Part shown: positions 1 to 7,154 of the stretch, one piece after another
Layout: each line of letters opens with the position of its first letter
How positions within the stretch are numbered: position 1 is the stretch's first letter
Source of the DNA: CAYLLT01 sp964591605
GTDB lineage: Bacteria; Planctomycetota; Phycisphaerae; UBA1845; PWPN01
Direction: 5' to 3'
Assembly: GCA_964591605.1 (NCBI GenBank)
Contig: CAZQEN010000304.1
Location: 1-9,404, forward strand
DNA length: 9,404 bases
Notes under the pieces: model-generated
Told to the model about the DNA's origin: nothing
The model's input: the letters and a program-made list of their open reading frames with translations, nothing else
Database searches by the model: none
Made by a program: the position numbers and the translations under genes

Positions 1-18
1 CCCGGCCTGAAGGCCGGG
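1..18. other. GC-rich perfect hairpin at window edge
   Basis: CCCGGCC (1-7) and GGCCGGG (12-18) pair perfectly around a TGAA loop, and T8 and A11 could also pair. No T-run follows (CCTGGCGCAG), so it is not a typical intrinsic terminator on the + strand. It ends 22 bases before the GTG start of the kinase gene. It could belong to the end of a gene outside the window or be one of the short intergenic palindromes common in this genome. The window edge prevents a firmer call. Confidence 0.4.
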
Positions 19-40
19 CCTGGCGCAGACAACCGAAACC

Positions 41-2341
41 GTGTTACCGAAAAGGGCACTAGCCGACGCCGACGACAACTTCGCCGCGTTGCCGTTGTCA
101 GTTGTCAGACGGATCGATGAACTCGCGGACCAGTACGAGGCGGCCTGCCGCTCCGGCGAAACCCCGGATCCCCGCTCGTACGTCGAGCAGTTCGGCGACG
201 CCAGTGACGAAGCGCGGGCCGTGCTTGCAGCTCACTTAGGCGCGATTCAATCCGAGCTTGGTTCCAGCGATCGCGCATCCAGGGGGCCGGCGGCGCCAGG
301 TGTGGTCGCGGACAGTCCCGCGCTAAGCACGTCGACTCATGAGCGTCCGATCACGCCGTCGGCCGGGGATGACCGCACTGCTTCGACTCCGGTGCCTCCA
401 CAACAGATCGCGTTGGGGGAAGAGCCTTTGCAGGTGGGCGAGTACCTCCTGTTGGAACGGCTCGGCTCGGGAGGCATGGGCGTCGTCTACAAGGCACTGC
501 ACGTCCGACTGCAGCGATTGGTGGCCATCAAGTTTCCGCGGTTTGCCGCCCTCCTCGACCCCCATTCGGCGGCGCGCTTCCTGCGCGAAGCGAAGCTGGT
601 CGGCCAGCTTCAACACCCTCACATCGTGATGGCGCTCGATGCCGGCGATTCCCGCTACGGACCCTATCTGGTCACGGAGTTCATCGAAGGGGAAACAGTC
701 GAATCGCTGGTTCGCCGTGCCGGGCCGTTGCCTTTCCAGACCGCTGTCAGGCTTGTCGCTCAAGCCGCGTCCGCGCTGGGTTTTGCGCACTCCCGCGACA
801 TCGTCCACCGGGACGTGAAACCGTCGAACTTGCTGATCGATGGCGAAGGACGACTCCGGGTCCTCGACTTCGGCTTGGCCAAGCTGCTGGCTGACGGGCA
901 ACGCGCGACCGATTCGGGTGAGGCGTCACAGTACACCCAGTTTGGAGCATTCCTGGGGACCGTCGGCTATGCGGCCCCCGAACAACTTCGCTCTGGCCAG
1001 ACCATTGATCACCGCGCCGACATCTATTCGCTGGGCTGCGTGCTGTACTTCATGCTCACCGGAGAAGTACCTCACAAGGGCACGCTCGCGGATCGGTTAT
1101 TCGCCCGGCGGCTGAGCGCCTCAGCGTTGCGAATGCAGGGCGGAGCAGTACCCTCGCGATTTGAGAGGGTATGGGGGCAAATGGTGGCCAGCGCGCCGCA
1201 GCGGCGCTTTGCGTCCATGGCCGATGTCGAGCGCGAGATGCACAATGTGTTAGCGGCCAGCGCCGACGGCATGCGAATGTCGGTGCTCCCGCGGCGGGCC
1301 GTGCTCGCATCCGTTTCATTGGCGTGTCTGGCGGTGGGCGGCTTGGCTTTGTGGGACATGCGGGCCGCACCGTCAGACCGACTTCGGCCGATACCCAGGC
1401 CGGAAGGTCCCCCGCCTGCACCGGCCGTGGCGCCCTTCGCGACTGCCCAGGCCAAACGCCATCAACAGGACTGGGCCGAATACCTCGGTGTACCCGTCCA
1501 CATGGTCAATTCAGCCGGCATGCCGTTCGTTCTGTTGCCGCCCGGCGAATTCTCGATGGGCATGTCCGATGCTCCGCTTCCCGAGCCGGCGCCCCCCGTC
1601 GGCAATTGGCGCTATCGTGACCCACAGGTCGTGCGCCAGGAACAATTGCCGCGACATCGAGTCTTGCTGACCAGGCCGCTCTACTTCGGCGCCACGGAGG
1701 TCACCAACGCGCAGTTCCGGCGCTTCGTCGACGCGGCGGCATACGTGACCGACGCCGAGCGGAGCGCGGGCTGGGGCAAGGAAGACAGAGGATGGCTGAA
1801 ACGCGCCGGATACTCATGGAAAAACATGGGCCAACGCTTGTGCGAAGACGACCATTGCGTGATTAACGTGACATGGAACGATGCTGCCGCTCTCTGCGCG
1901 TGGTTGAACGCCAACAACGCCGAATATGGTACCTGCCGCCTCCCGACTGAAGCTGAATGGGAGTTCGCCTGTCGCGCGGGCTCTACCACGCACTACAGTT
2001 TCGGCAACGACCCGACAGAGCTGGCCCAGCACGGTTGGTTTGGAGACAACTCCGAGGGCCGTTTCCGGGCGGTCGGCTTGAAGCGCCCGAATCCGTTCGG
2101 GATCTACGACATGTATGGCAACCGTCAGGAATGGTGCCTCGACAACTATGCCGCGGACTTCTATGGCGCTTCCCCATTGGAGAATCCGGTGTGCGAGACG
2201 GGGGACAGCCGACGCGTCATGCGCGGCGGTGCTCACACCGACCTGGCGTCGTTCTGCACGTCCTCCCAGCGATGGAGTCAACAGGCAGACAATCCCGGAG
2301 CCGCCGGTATTCGGATTGTCTGCGAACTGAAACGGGAATGA
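41..2341 (+). CDS. membrane Ser/Thr protein kinase fused to SUMF1/FGE-like domain
   Basis: Predicted 766-residue Hanks-type serine/threonine kinase. Residues about 15-75 (LPLSVVRRIDELADQYEAA region) form the acidic helical N-terminal segment typical of planctomycete kinases. The kinase domain is about 134-400: glycine loop LGSGGMGVV (141-149), ATP-anchoring lysine K164 in VAIK, helix-C glutamate E183, catalytic loop HRDVKPSN (256-263) with D258, DFG (276-278) and APE (312-314). All key residues are present, so it should be active. A hydrophobic segment at about 420-438 is a single membrane span. A Pro-rich linker leads to a SUMF1/formylglycine-generating-enzyme-like domain at about 487-764 (motifs ATEVTNAQF, RLPTEAEWEFACRAG, YDMYGNRQEW, RVMRGG), probably outside the cytoplasm. 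At the two catalytic cysteine positions of true FGE, one appears to be Asp (D734) and one Cys (C739), so it is more likely a binding domain than an active FGE. Start: GTG at 41 is the first ATG/GTG/TTG start after the in-frame stop at 8-10; no Shine-Dalgarno is visible. Substrate and signal are unknown. Confidence 0.93.
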   Translation: MLPKRALADADDNFAALPLSVVRRIDELADQYEAACRSGETPDPRSYVEQFGDASDEARAVLAAHLGAIQSELGSSDRASRGPAAPGVVADSPALSTSTHERPITPSAGDDRTASTPVPPQQIALGEEPLQVGEYLLLERLGSGGMGVVYKALHVRLQRLVAIKFPRFAALLDPHSAARFLREAKLVGQLQHPHIVMALDAGDSRYGPYLVTEFIEGETVESLVRRAGPLPFQTAVRLVAQAASALGFAHSRDIVHRDVKPSNLLIDGEGRLRVLDFGLAKLLADGQRATDSGEASQYTQFGAFLGTVGYAAPEQLRSGQTIDHRADIYSLGCVLYFMLTGEVPHKGTLADRLFARRLSASALRMQGGAVPSRFERVWGQMVASAPQRRFASMADVEREMHNVLAASADGMRMSVLPRRAVLASVSLACLAVGGLALWDMRAAPSDRLRPIPRPEGPPPAPAVAPFATAQAKRHQQDWAEYLGVPVHMVNSAGMPFVLLPPGEFSMGMSDAPLPEPAPPVGNWRYRDPQVVRQEQLPRHRVLLTRPLYFGATEVTNAQFRRFVDAAAYVTDAERSAGWGKEDRGWLKRAGYSWKNMGQRLCEDDHCVINVTWNDAAALCAWLNANNAEYGTCRLPTEAEWEFACRAGSTTHYSFGNDPTELAQHGWFGDNSEGRFRAVGLKRPNPFGIYDMYGNRQEWCLDNYAADFYGASPLENPVCETGDSRRVMRGGAHTDLASFCTSSQRWSQQADNPGAAGIRIVCELKRE

Positions 2342-2407
2342 ACCGTCGATGTCGCCAGGCGAAGCGGTCCGCGCCGCTGGCACGCGCTCCGGTTCTCGCC
2401 TCAGTGG

Positions 2408-2569
2408 CTAGACGGTGGCGGCCGAACTGCCGATGCGGTCGTCCTTCTCCTTCGCCATCACGAAATCGGCGAAGTGGATCGCGTCCATCACCTGGTCAGG
2501 AATCATGCCCATCTCAATGTCACCATGGTCCCGTGCCGATTCTGGGTCCATCAGGCCTGAAAACAGCAC
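2408..2569 (-). CDS. possible small acidic protein (53 aa), antitoxin-like helix
   Basis: A short minus-strand frame starts with GTG at 2569, preceded by a Shine-Dalgarno-like GAGAGG (2580-2575) five bases upstream, and ends with TAG at 2408; an internal ATG at 2551 would give 47 residues. The product contains IPDQVMDAIHFADFVMAKEK (23-42), an amphipathic acidic helix. This loosely resembles the 'LPPE..EEVLDFAEFL..K' pattern of DUF2281/VapB-like small antitoxins. Most codons in the segment end in G or C, as expected for coding sequence in a GC-rich genome. No toxin partner is recognisable beside it. It could also be the C-terminal remnant of a larger decayed gene. The family link is inference from pattern only. 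Confidence 0.35.
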   Translation of the reverse strand: MLFSGLMDPESARDHGDIEMGMIPDQVMDAIHFADFVMAKEKDDRIGSSAATV

Positions 2570-2582
2570 CTGAACCTCTCTA

Positions 2583-2702
2583 AACCTCTACGCCGCTGAT
2601 CGGAATCGCAGGCAAGGCCAGCACTGCGGACTCAAAGTCCTCTTCAATCCGATCCGAGCCGTTGCCCAGAAGTGGCTGAGCGGTGAGAATTCTGGGTACG
2701 AG
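2583..2702 (-). other. open minus-strand stretch without a start codon, possible gene remnant
   Basis: Between an in-frame TGA (2705-2703) and a TAG (2582-2580) the minus strand stays open for 40 codons and reads GNGSDRIEEDFESAVLALPA in the middle, a protein-like composition. There is no ATG or GTG in frame. It lies immediately upstream of the small frame at 2569-2408 but in a different frame, so the two could be pieces of one frameshifted gene. No family recognised. With XRE remnants on the other side, this looks like an eroded accessory spot. Low certainty. Confidence 0.2.
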
Positions 2703-2721
2703 TCAGAGGCGAGAGGGCATC

Positions 2722-3117
2722 ATGAACCACGTGGCCAGGTTATTCCACGATGCGAGGCGAGAGCAGGACTGTCAATCCAGCAGGTCCGCCTTCCGCACAG
2801 ACCTGAAAAAACAGCCAAAGCAGATCCGCCTCCTCCAGCGGCTGGAGAGCGGCCGGTATCTGTTTCCGAAGACCGCGTCCCTCGAACGCTTCGTTGCCAT
2901 TCTGGGCATCGACCTGGCCGACGTGGTGCAGGCGATGCGGGTGAGCGTCGCGGAGGCCCTGCGCTGTGGGGTGCGATGCTGGCGATTGGGAACCCCAAGG
3001 TCGCTGGGCGGCTCAAGAGTGCTGGGTGCCCACGCGAGGGCGCTGAACGGGGGAGCACATAGGAAACCGCGTGAATTCATGGCTCCGTTTTCGTCTGCCA
3101 AACGCGCTTCTACTTGA
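2722..3117 (+). pseudogene. frameshifted XRE-family helix-turn-helix regulator
   Basis: From ATG 2722 (Shine-Dalgarno-like GAGAGGG at 2711-2717) the frame reads MNHVARLFHDARREQ, then loses sense. The continuation GLSIQQVRL, which fits the start of a Cro/C1-type helix-turn-helix, lies one frame over from base 2766. The original frame becomes protein-like again at KQIRLLQRLESG and continues with RYLFPKTASLERFVAILGID to about 2920, the tail typical of XRE DNA-binding domains. The picture is one base lost near 2766 (CAGGACTG) and one gained before about 2815, where an A6 run at 2806-2811 is an obvious slip site. The rest of the frame (Arg/Gly-rich, to the TGA at 3115-3117) is not recognisable. 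An alternate frame (ending at TAG 3060-3062) is more protein-like there, suggesting further decay. Sequencing error is an alternative to real inactivation. It sits just before the secreted-protein gene at 3127. Confidence 0.6.
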
Positions 3118-3126
3118 GGTCACCGC

Positions 3127-4266
3127 ATGAGACCATCCACAGCCTTCGTCGCTCAGCCGTCACTCATGTCATTCTGCGTGCTTGTCGTGATGGCGCGTTC
3201 CGGATCGGTTCTGGGTCAGCTGGCGAAAGATGCGGAGTGGGCGCGCGTGTCCGAGGACGCCCGCGCCATCAAGATCGAGACCGACAAGCTCGAAGCCGTC
3301 ATACCCAAGAAGGACCCCAGGCAGTGGATGACCGGCATCGAGAAGGGATCGTTTCTCGATAAAGCCACGGGCTTCCGCGAAGTCGGCGACGGGCTGATGG
3401 TGGTCGACTGGCTGATGGAGGCGGGCAGCGACGAAGCCTGGAGTGAGAAGGTTTCGGCCCCAGATGGACACGGCGTCGGCCGTTACACCTGGTACGAAAA
3501 CGAGACAGACCCGGCACGGCGAGAATATGCCCTCATGGCCCACGGCAGCAGCCATCGCAAGCGCGTGGTCGAGGGACCGCAGCTCTGTCACCGAATGAAG
3601 CCGGTGCAGCCGGAGGTGATTCGGGGGAAGGATTTCGTTGCGGTGAAGACGACCTACCAGTACGAGTATGCCGCCCCGGGCCGCAAGGCGGGGTCGCGGT
3701 GGACACAACTGATCGTGTTCCCCAAGCACGAGCGGTATTTCGTTTTAATGGATCAGATCGACACGGTAAACGATTCGGATGAGATGTTCCTTCGCAACGA
3801 CACGCCGGGCTGCATCCGCCATGAGGAGGGTGACACGTTCAGCGAAATCTACCTCAGTTACCTGAGCGGTCCAAAAGGTGTGCGCATCCCGGCCAGCGAG
3901 TTCTTCACCCCGTTCCCTCCCGATCTGAAGTTCGGCTACCGACGCGACACGCACAGGACGCCGGAGCATTTCATTCGCGCTTACCATTTGCGAGATAAGA
4001 AGAGAGGCAAGGACGGGCCCTGGCTGGCCGGTCTGACACTTGAACCCGCCGTCGTCTATGAGGCATGGTGTAGCCAACGCCCCGGCGGGATCATCGTCAT
4101 GATCGAGGAGGTCCACGGCAAGCCGGTGAAGGCTGGCGACTCCTTTAGTGCGGCACACATCGTCGGCTACTTCGATACCATCGAGGAAATGCATCAGGTG
4201 TACGACCGCTACAAGGGCCATACCGCTCTGACCGTCGACGCTTCGGGCTGGCGGCTGGCAAAGTAA
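3127..4266 (+). CDS. exported protein of unknown function (379 aa)
   Basis: I do not recognise a named domain. The ATG at 3127 has a GAGG Shine-Dalgarno at 3116-3119 with a 7-base spacer, so it is preferred over the internal ATG at 3166. The N-terminus has a short hydrophobic core at about 14-22 (MSFCVLVVM) before GSVLGQ, consistent with a weak signal peptide. The mature part is rich in aromatic and charged residues in alternating, beta-strand-like runs. Conspicuous segments are KGSFLDKATGFREVGDGL, FVAVKTTYQYEYAAPG, QIDTVNDSDEMFLRNDTPG, DTFSEIYLSYLSG and HFIRAYHLRDKK. The even density of such motifs to the end (VYDRYKGH) suggests an intact conserved protein. From memory, unverified, similar long secreted proteins occur in Planctomycetota and Verrucomicrobiota. 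A beta-sandwich or carbohydrate-active role is possible but not shown. The upstream regulator is broken, so control is unclear. Confidence 0.85.
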   Translation: MRPSTAFVAQPSLMSFCVLVVMARSGSVLGQLAKDAEWARVSEDARAIKIETDKLEAVIPKKDPRQWMTGIEKGSFLDKATGFREVGDGLMVVDWLMEAGSDEAWSEKVSAPDGHGVGRYTWYENETDPARREYALMAHGSSHRKRVVEGPQLCHRMKPVQPEVIRGKDFVAVKTTYQYEYAAPGRKAGSRWTQLIVFPKHERYFVLMDQIDTVNDSDEMFLRNDTPGCIRHEEGDTFSEIYLSYLSGPKGVRIPASEFFTPFPPDLKFGYRRDTHRTPEHFIRAYHLRDKKRGKDGPWLAGLTLEPAVVYEAWCSQRPGGIIVMIEEVHGKPVKAGDSFSAAHIVGYFDTIEEMHQVYDRYKGHTALTVDASGWRLAK

Positions 4267-4300
4267 AGTATGAACGCAGAATGATTGACACTCTCGAACA

Positions 4301-4397
4301 GGGTGGCATGGGTCCCGGCGCGCCGGGATACTCGCTGCCCGTGTTTCCTGCGCACGGGCAATGAGTATCCCGATGTGCATCGGGACCCATGCCACCC
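4301..4397. repeat. 97-bp imperfect palindrome, possible bidirectional terminator or mobile repeat
   Basis: The left arm GGGTGGCATGGGTCCCG (4301-4317) is perfectly matched by CGGGACCCATGCCACCC (4381-4397). Pairing resumes inward after a short mismatch (GGGATACTC at 4325-4333 with GAGTATCCC at 4363-4371) and again at GCCCGTG (4337-4343) with CACGGGC (4353-4359), leaving a 9-base loop. It begins about 35 bases after the stop of the + gene at 4266. It could halt transcription by folding, although it lacks a T-run. Its length and multi-stage symmetry fit a dispersed palindromic element better than an ordinary terminator. Only one copy lies in this window, so dispersal is not shown here. Confidence 0.8.
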
Positions 4398-4466
4398 CGG
4401 ATGAATCTTTCTGCGTTCCTACTGAGGCCCGCAACTTGCTTTTCCGGAAGAACCTGACGAACACGC

Positions 4467-4501
4467 CTCAATCTCAAATCTCAGATTTCAGATCTCAAAT
4501 C
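4467..4501. repeat. A/T-rich direct repeat with local dyads
   Basis: ATCTCAAATC occurs at 4471-4480 and again at 4492-4501, separated by TCAGATTTCAG. The spacer reuses the same words, giving overlapping dyads such as AAATCTCAGATTT. The stretch stands out as A/T-rich against its GC-rich surroundings. It is probably a degenerate short tandem repeat. A protein-binding site is conceivable, but nothing here supports it. Confidence 0.6.
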
Positions 4502-4946
4502 CTCTGTACTACAAACGGCTTGCGCCTCGATGCGTCTCTGCCTCAGCTTCTCTCGTTCGACTGCGGGCGATAGCCCGCGCTGTGCCCACCGAACTGAATA
4601 GGGCCCTCGCCTCCGTGGGTGGCCCCGCAGACAGCAGGCCCGCCGCTGCTCTGCCGCGTTCCGCAACCCCGCCATCTTCCGGAGCCCTGGTGATGTTCCA
4701 CCAGCGGGAGAGGTCGGATCTGGATCTCGGGAGGCTCCGGACATGCCGGCAGAAATAAAAAAACCAGCAACGAACCCAAATCGCGTATCCGATCCGCCCG
4801 CCATAACCCCTGCTGCCGCAGAGACTTTGACGATGCATTCGCCCCCGGCTCTCGACCGCCCCGGAAAAAACGAACCCAATCAGGCACGTCGCGTGTCGGT
4901 GCACCGTCACGTGGACAGCTCCGATCGCCTGCATCACTGGAAATGG
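4502..4946. other. intergenic region without a supportable gene
   Basis: Frames crossing this stretch on either strand have compositions like shadow translations (Arg, Ala and Pro-rich), lack protein motifs and have no ribosome binding site. A poly-A run at 4758-4764 follows the folded element at 4678-4741. The right end lies just beyond the stop codon of the minus-strand prolyl isomerase gene. Whether any small RNA is made here cannot be told from sequence alone. Confidence 0.55.
4678..4741. other. potential structured element with closing stem and inner hairpin
   Basis: TCCGGAGCC (4678-4686) pairs perfectly with GGCTCCGGA (4733-4741). Directly inside, CTGGTG (4687-4692) pairs with CACCAG (4699-4704) around the loop ATGTTC, and a purine-rich single-stranded segment (4705-4732) completes the enclosed region. 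A 9-bp outer stem stacked on a 6-bp hairpin is unlikely in random sequence at this position. No T-run follows on either strand in the sense needed for a terminator. It matches no RNA family I can name. Confidence 0.4.
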
Positions 4947-6176
4947 TCAATCGGACGATTGGCCGGCCGGTTGCGTCGCGGCCAGCAATCGCGACAGGCG
5001 CGAGAGGCGGCGGGGGGGCGAGATGTCCGGACCCGTCGGCGCGGGCTCGGGCCGGTAGGCGTTTCGGGACGGTTCCAGGTCGCGCTGCACCATCACCCCG
5101 CTCGAGCTGGCAGATCCGGCGCCGCTCAGCGATTCACGATACCGGTCGGGAACGTTCTCCAGAGAGATCGTCCGGATGAAGACCGGTTTGAGCGGCCGAT
5201 CCTTCGGGCCGGTGGGAACCGCGCCGATCTTGTTCAAGGTGTCGAAGGATTCCTGCCCCACGAGATAGCCGAACGCGGTCTGATCGCCGTCGAATGTTGG
5301 CTGGCGGCTCAGGCAGATGAAGAACTGGCAGCTCGCCGAGTCGGGGTCGCGCGGCGAGCGGGCCATACCCACCGTGCCCGCTTCGAACGGGATGTTGCTG
5401 AACTCGGCCTGGAGGCGAACGCCGTCGGGACGCAGCCCCCGGCCGTCGCCGCGCTTGTCCCCCCCCTGGATGATGCTGCCCGCGACCACCCGATGGAAGG
5501 TGACATCGTCGTAGAACCGCTGATTCACCAGCTCAATGAAGTTCTGAACGTGACGGGGGGCCTGCTCGTAGTAGAACCGTATGACCATGCGGCCGTAGTC
5601 GGTCAGGATGATCGCCTGCTGCTCGGCCAGCAGCGTCACCGTCACCGGTTCGCTCTCCACGGTGCCCCCGTAGGGACGCCAGATCAGCGTGTACTTGCCC
5701 GGCCGCCGCAGCAGCGCCTCGTAATATTGCGTCAGGTCCAGCCGCGTGCCCACCGAACCATGGGCCGCCAGGTGCACGACCGGCGCCGGCTGAACCGGCT
5801 TTCGCGAAACCTGCGTATCGAGCTGGTCCCCGCGATGATCGCGGATGTTCAGCGCGCTGAAGCCTTTCCCGCTGAACACGTGCGAGAAGGGCAGTCCCAT
5901 TTCCATCGTGCCGGCGGCTTCCTTCGACTGGGCCTCAGGGACCTGGAGCGACATCGGGCTGTCGGTCAGGTTGGTCAGCGACAGTTCCGCCCAGACCGGC
6001 TGGCCGGACTGGAGAATGAACTTGTCCAGGCGGATGTCTGCGCGGAGGAGCGGGCCGGGTTCGCTCAGAAGGCTCCGGCGCGCGGGGGCCGAAGTCGTGG
6101 GGTCCTGGGCCCGCGACGACAAGACTCCGCTCGTCCACACGAGCGAAAAGGCCAGGATCAGCTTTCGCAACGGCAT
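4947..6176 (-). CDS. exported cyclophilin-type peptidyl-prolyl cis-trans isomerase
   Basis: Predicted 409-residue protein catalysing cis-trans isomerisation of Xaa-Pro bonds, here outside the cytoplasm. The frame is open up to 6287, but the ATG at 6176 is chosen because it places a signal peptide (MPLRKLILAFSLVWTSGVLS, Ala-Gln after it) at the N-terminus. Residues about 40-185 form a beta-rich domain of unknown role (RADIRLDKFILQSGQPVWAE start). The cyclophilin domain is about 188-340, with FYDDVTFHRVV (221-231), catalytic Arg at 229 in FHR, QGGD (237-240), MARS (271-274), SCQFFICL (282-289) and AFGYLVGQ (301-308). The hallmark active-site residues are present, so activity is expected. The tail after 342 is Ser/Pro/Arg-rich and disordered-looking. 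It lies 116 bases downstream of the lipoprotein gene on the same strand, so the two are probably co-transcribed. A role in folding envelope or secreted proteins is inference. Confidence 0.93.
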   Translation of the reverse strand: MPLRKLILAFSLVWTSGVLSSRAQDPTTSAPARRSLLSEPGPLLRADIRLDKFILQSGQPVWAELSLTNLTDSPMSLQVPEAQSKEAAGTMEMGLPFSHVFSGKGFSALNIRDHRGDQLDTQVSRKPVQPAPVVHLAAHGSVGTRLDLTQYYEALLRRPGKYTLIWRPYGGTVESEPVTVTLLAEQQAIILTDYGRMVIRFYYEQAPRHVQNFIELVNQRFYDDVTFHRVVAGSIIQGGDKRGDGRGLRPDGVRLQAEFSNIPFEAGTVGMARSPRDPDSASCQFFICLSRQPTFDGDQTAFGYLVGQESFDTLNKIGAVPTGPKDRPLKPVFIRTISLENVPDRYRESLSGAGSASSSGVMVQRDLEPSRNAYRPEPAPTGPDISPPRRLSRLSRLLAATQPAGQSSD

Positions 6177-6292
6177 GAGCGTATTCCAGTGAGGGACGAA
6201 AGGCTCCGCCTTTTCAGGTACATGGGCCGACTGCCACGGCGGGACGCTCAGACGACATTTCCCATCGCAGGCCGGCTCCGCCAGCATGCGCT

Positions 6293-6892
6293 TTATACCC
6301 CCGGCGCCGTGCTGGGCCGCGATGTGTTGGCCCCGCGGACGGCGGATTCTCTGGAAGTCTCATCGGCCGGCCGGCTGTCGATCACCAGTATTTTATGCAC
6401 AACCTCTTTGGGGGGCGGAGATAAGCGCCACTCGCCGCCCTCGCGCTGCACGGCCACGATCGCGTCCCGTTTCGTTCGCTGCCGGGCGTCCGGGGCTCGG
6501 AGCTGGACCACCGCGTGGACGTAGAACTGATCCCGCTCCTTGGGGTCGGCATGGACCGAGACGATCTGCACGCTCTTGACCCCCGCCCAGATCCGCTGGA
6601 AGTCCGACTCGATGGGGGGGGTATACGTCGACGCAAACAGCAGCCGGAAACCCGCATAGTCGCCCCGGGCACACACGTCCAGGGCGTTTTCAATGAACAG
6701 ATTGAGCGTCGGATCCGAGGTCTGCAACTGGGGGGGGAATTGCACCGTGGGAGGCACTGCATTCGGACGGTCGATGAGCGGCGCCGGTCCCAGGTTGGTG
6801 TCGATCTCTTCCTCGGTCCGGTCGCAGCCGGGTGTGCCGGCAGTCACGAGCAGGAAGAGCAGCAGCGTGAAAATGGGCAGTCTGTGTTGCAT
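6293..6892 (-). CDS. small lipoprotein, possible NTF2-like domain
   Basis: The frame is open from 7129, but the ATG at 6892 starts a classic lipoprotein signal: positive start, hydrophobic LPIFTLLLFLLVTAG (5-19) and Cys at residue 23 (TPGC). This gives 199 residues. A Pro-rich acidic linker follows (about 24-60), then a compact domain at about 60-172. That domain has a helix (FIENALDVCARGDYAGFRLL), the WAGVKSVQI and YVHAVVQL strands, and the final EGGEWRLSPPP strand. This order of helices and strands resembles NTF2-like/SnoaL-type domains, a structural guess only. The C-terminal 25 residues are low complexity. A candidate promoter at 6961-6933 gives a leader of about 35 bases. It is followed on the same strand by the prolyl isomerase gene, suggesting an envelope operon. 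Confidence 0.82.
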   Translation of the reverse strand: MQHRLPIFTLLLFLLVTAGTPGCDRTEEEIDTNLGPAPLIDRPNAVPPTVQFPPQLQTSDPTLNLFIENALDVCARGDYAGFRLLFASTYTPPIESDFQRIWAGVKSVQIVSVHADPKERDQFYVHAVVQLRAPDARQRTKRDAIVAVQREGGEWRLSPPPKEVVHKILVIDSRPADETSRESAVRGANTSRPSTAPGV

Positions 6893-6932
6893 CAGCGAAA
6901 CGATCGACCCCCAGCGGTCATCGGTGGGCGTC

Positions 6933-6961
6933 ATCATAGTGCAGTTGCCCCAATTCACCAA
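6933..6961 (-). promoter_or_regulatory. candidate sigma70-type promoter for the lipoprotein-isomerase operon
   Basis: On the minus strand TTGGTG (6961-6956) and TATGAT (6938-6933) are separated by exactly 17 bases. The -10 matches the consensus TATAAT in five of six positions; the -35 only in its first three. Transcription would begin near 6926, about 35 bases before the ATG at 6892. This is sequence matching only; planctomycete promoters are poorly defined. Confidence 0.4.
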
Positions 6962-7118
6962 CCCGTACGACACGACCGGCTCCTGCGGCATGACCCGTTT
7001 CGCTGTTCTGATGGGAATCCCACGCACGATATATGAGCTGCCGTCGCTGCCAGCGATGATGGGGGTATGTCGAGTTGTCAGGGTGTGCCGGGCCGGTCTG
7101 TGGGGACGGTCGCGACGG

Positions 7119-7154
7119 TTGTCCGCCACAGAGATCGTGGTAACATGGAGTTAC
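7119..7154 (+). promoter_or_regulatory. candidate promoter with overlapping dyad upstream of the esterase gene
   Basis: TTGTCC (7119-7124) and TAACAT (7141-7146), 16 bases apart, each match the sigma70 consensus in four of six positions. A perfect short dyad GTAAC (7140-7144) / GTTAC (7150-7154) overlaps the -10, a position where a repressor could bind. Transcription would begin near 7153, leaving a leader of about 86 bases before the ATG at 7239. The rest of the divergent intergenic region (6893-7238) shows no other gene. Confidence 0.28.

Noticed and set aside
4361..4573. 70-residue plus-strand frame
   Set aside because: It is made of the right arm of the palindrome and the A/T-rich repeat, with no protein-like part.
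4743..6524. 593-residue plus-strand open frame
   Set aside because: It runs antisense to the prolyl isomerase, whose minus-strand frame has a signal peptide and all cyclophilin motifs. The plus translation is Arg/Ala-rich with no motif, as expected of a shadow frame in GC-rich DNA.
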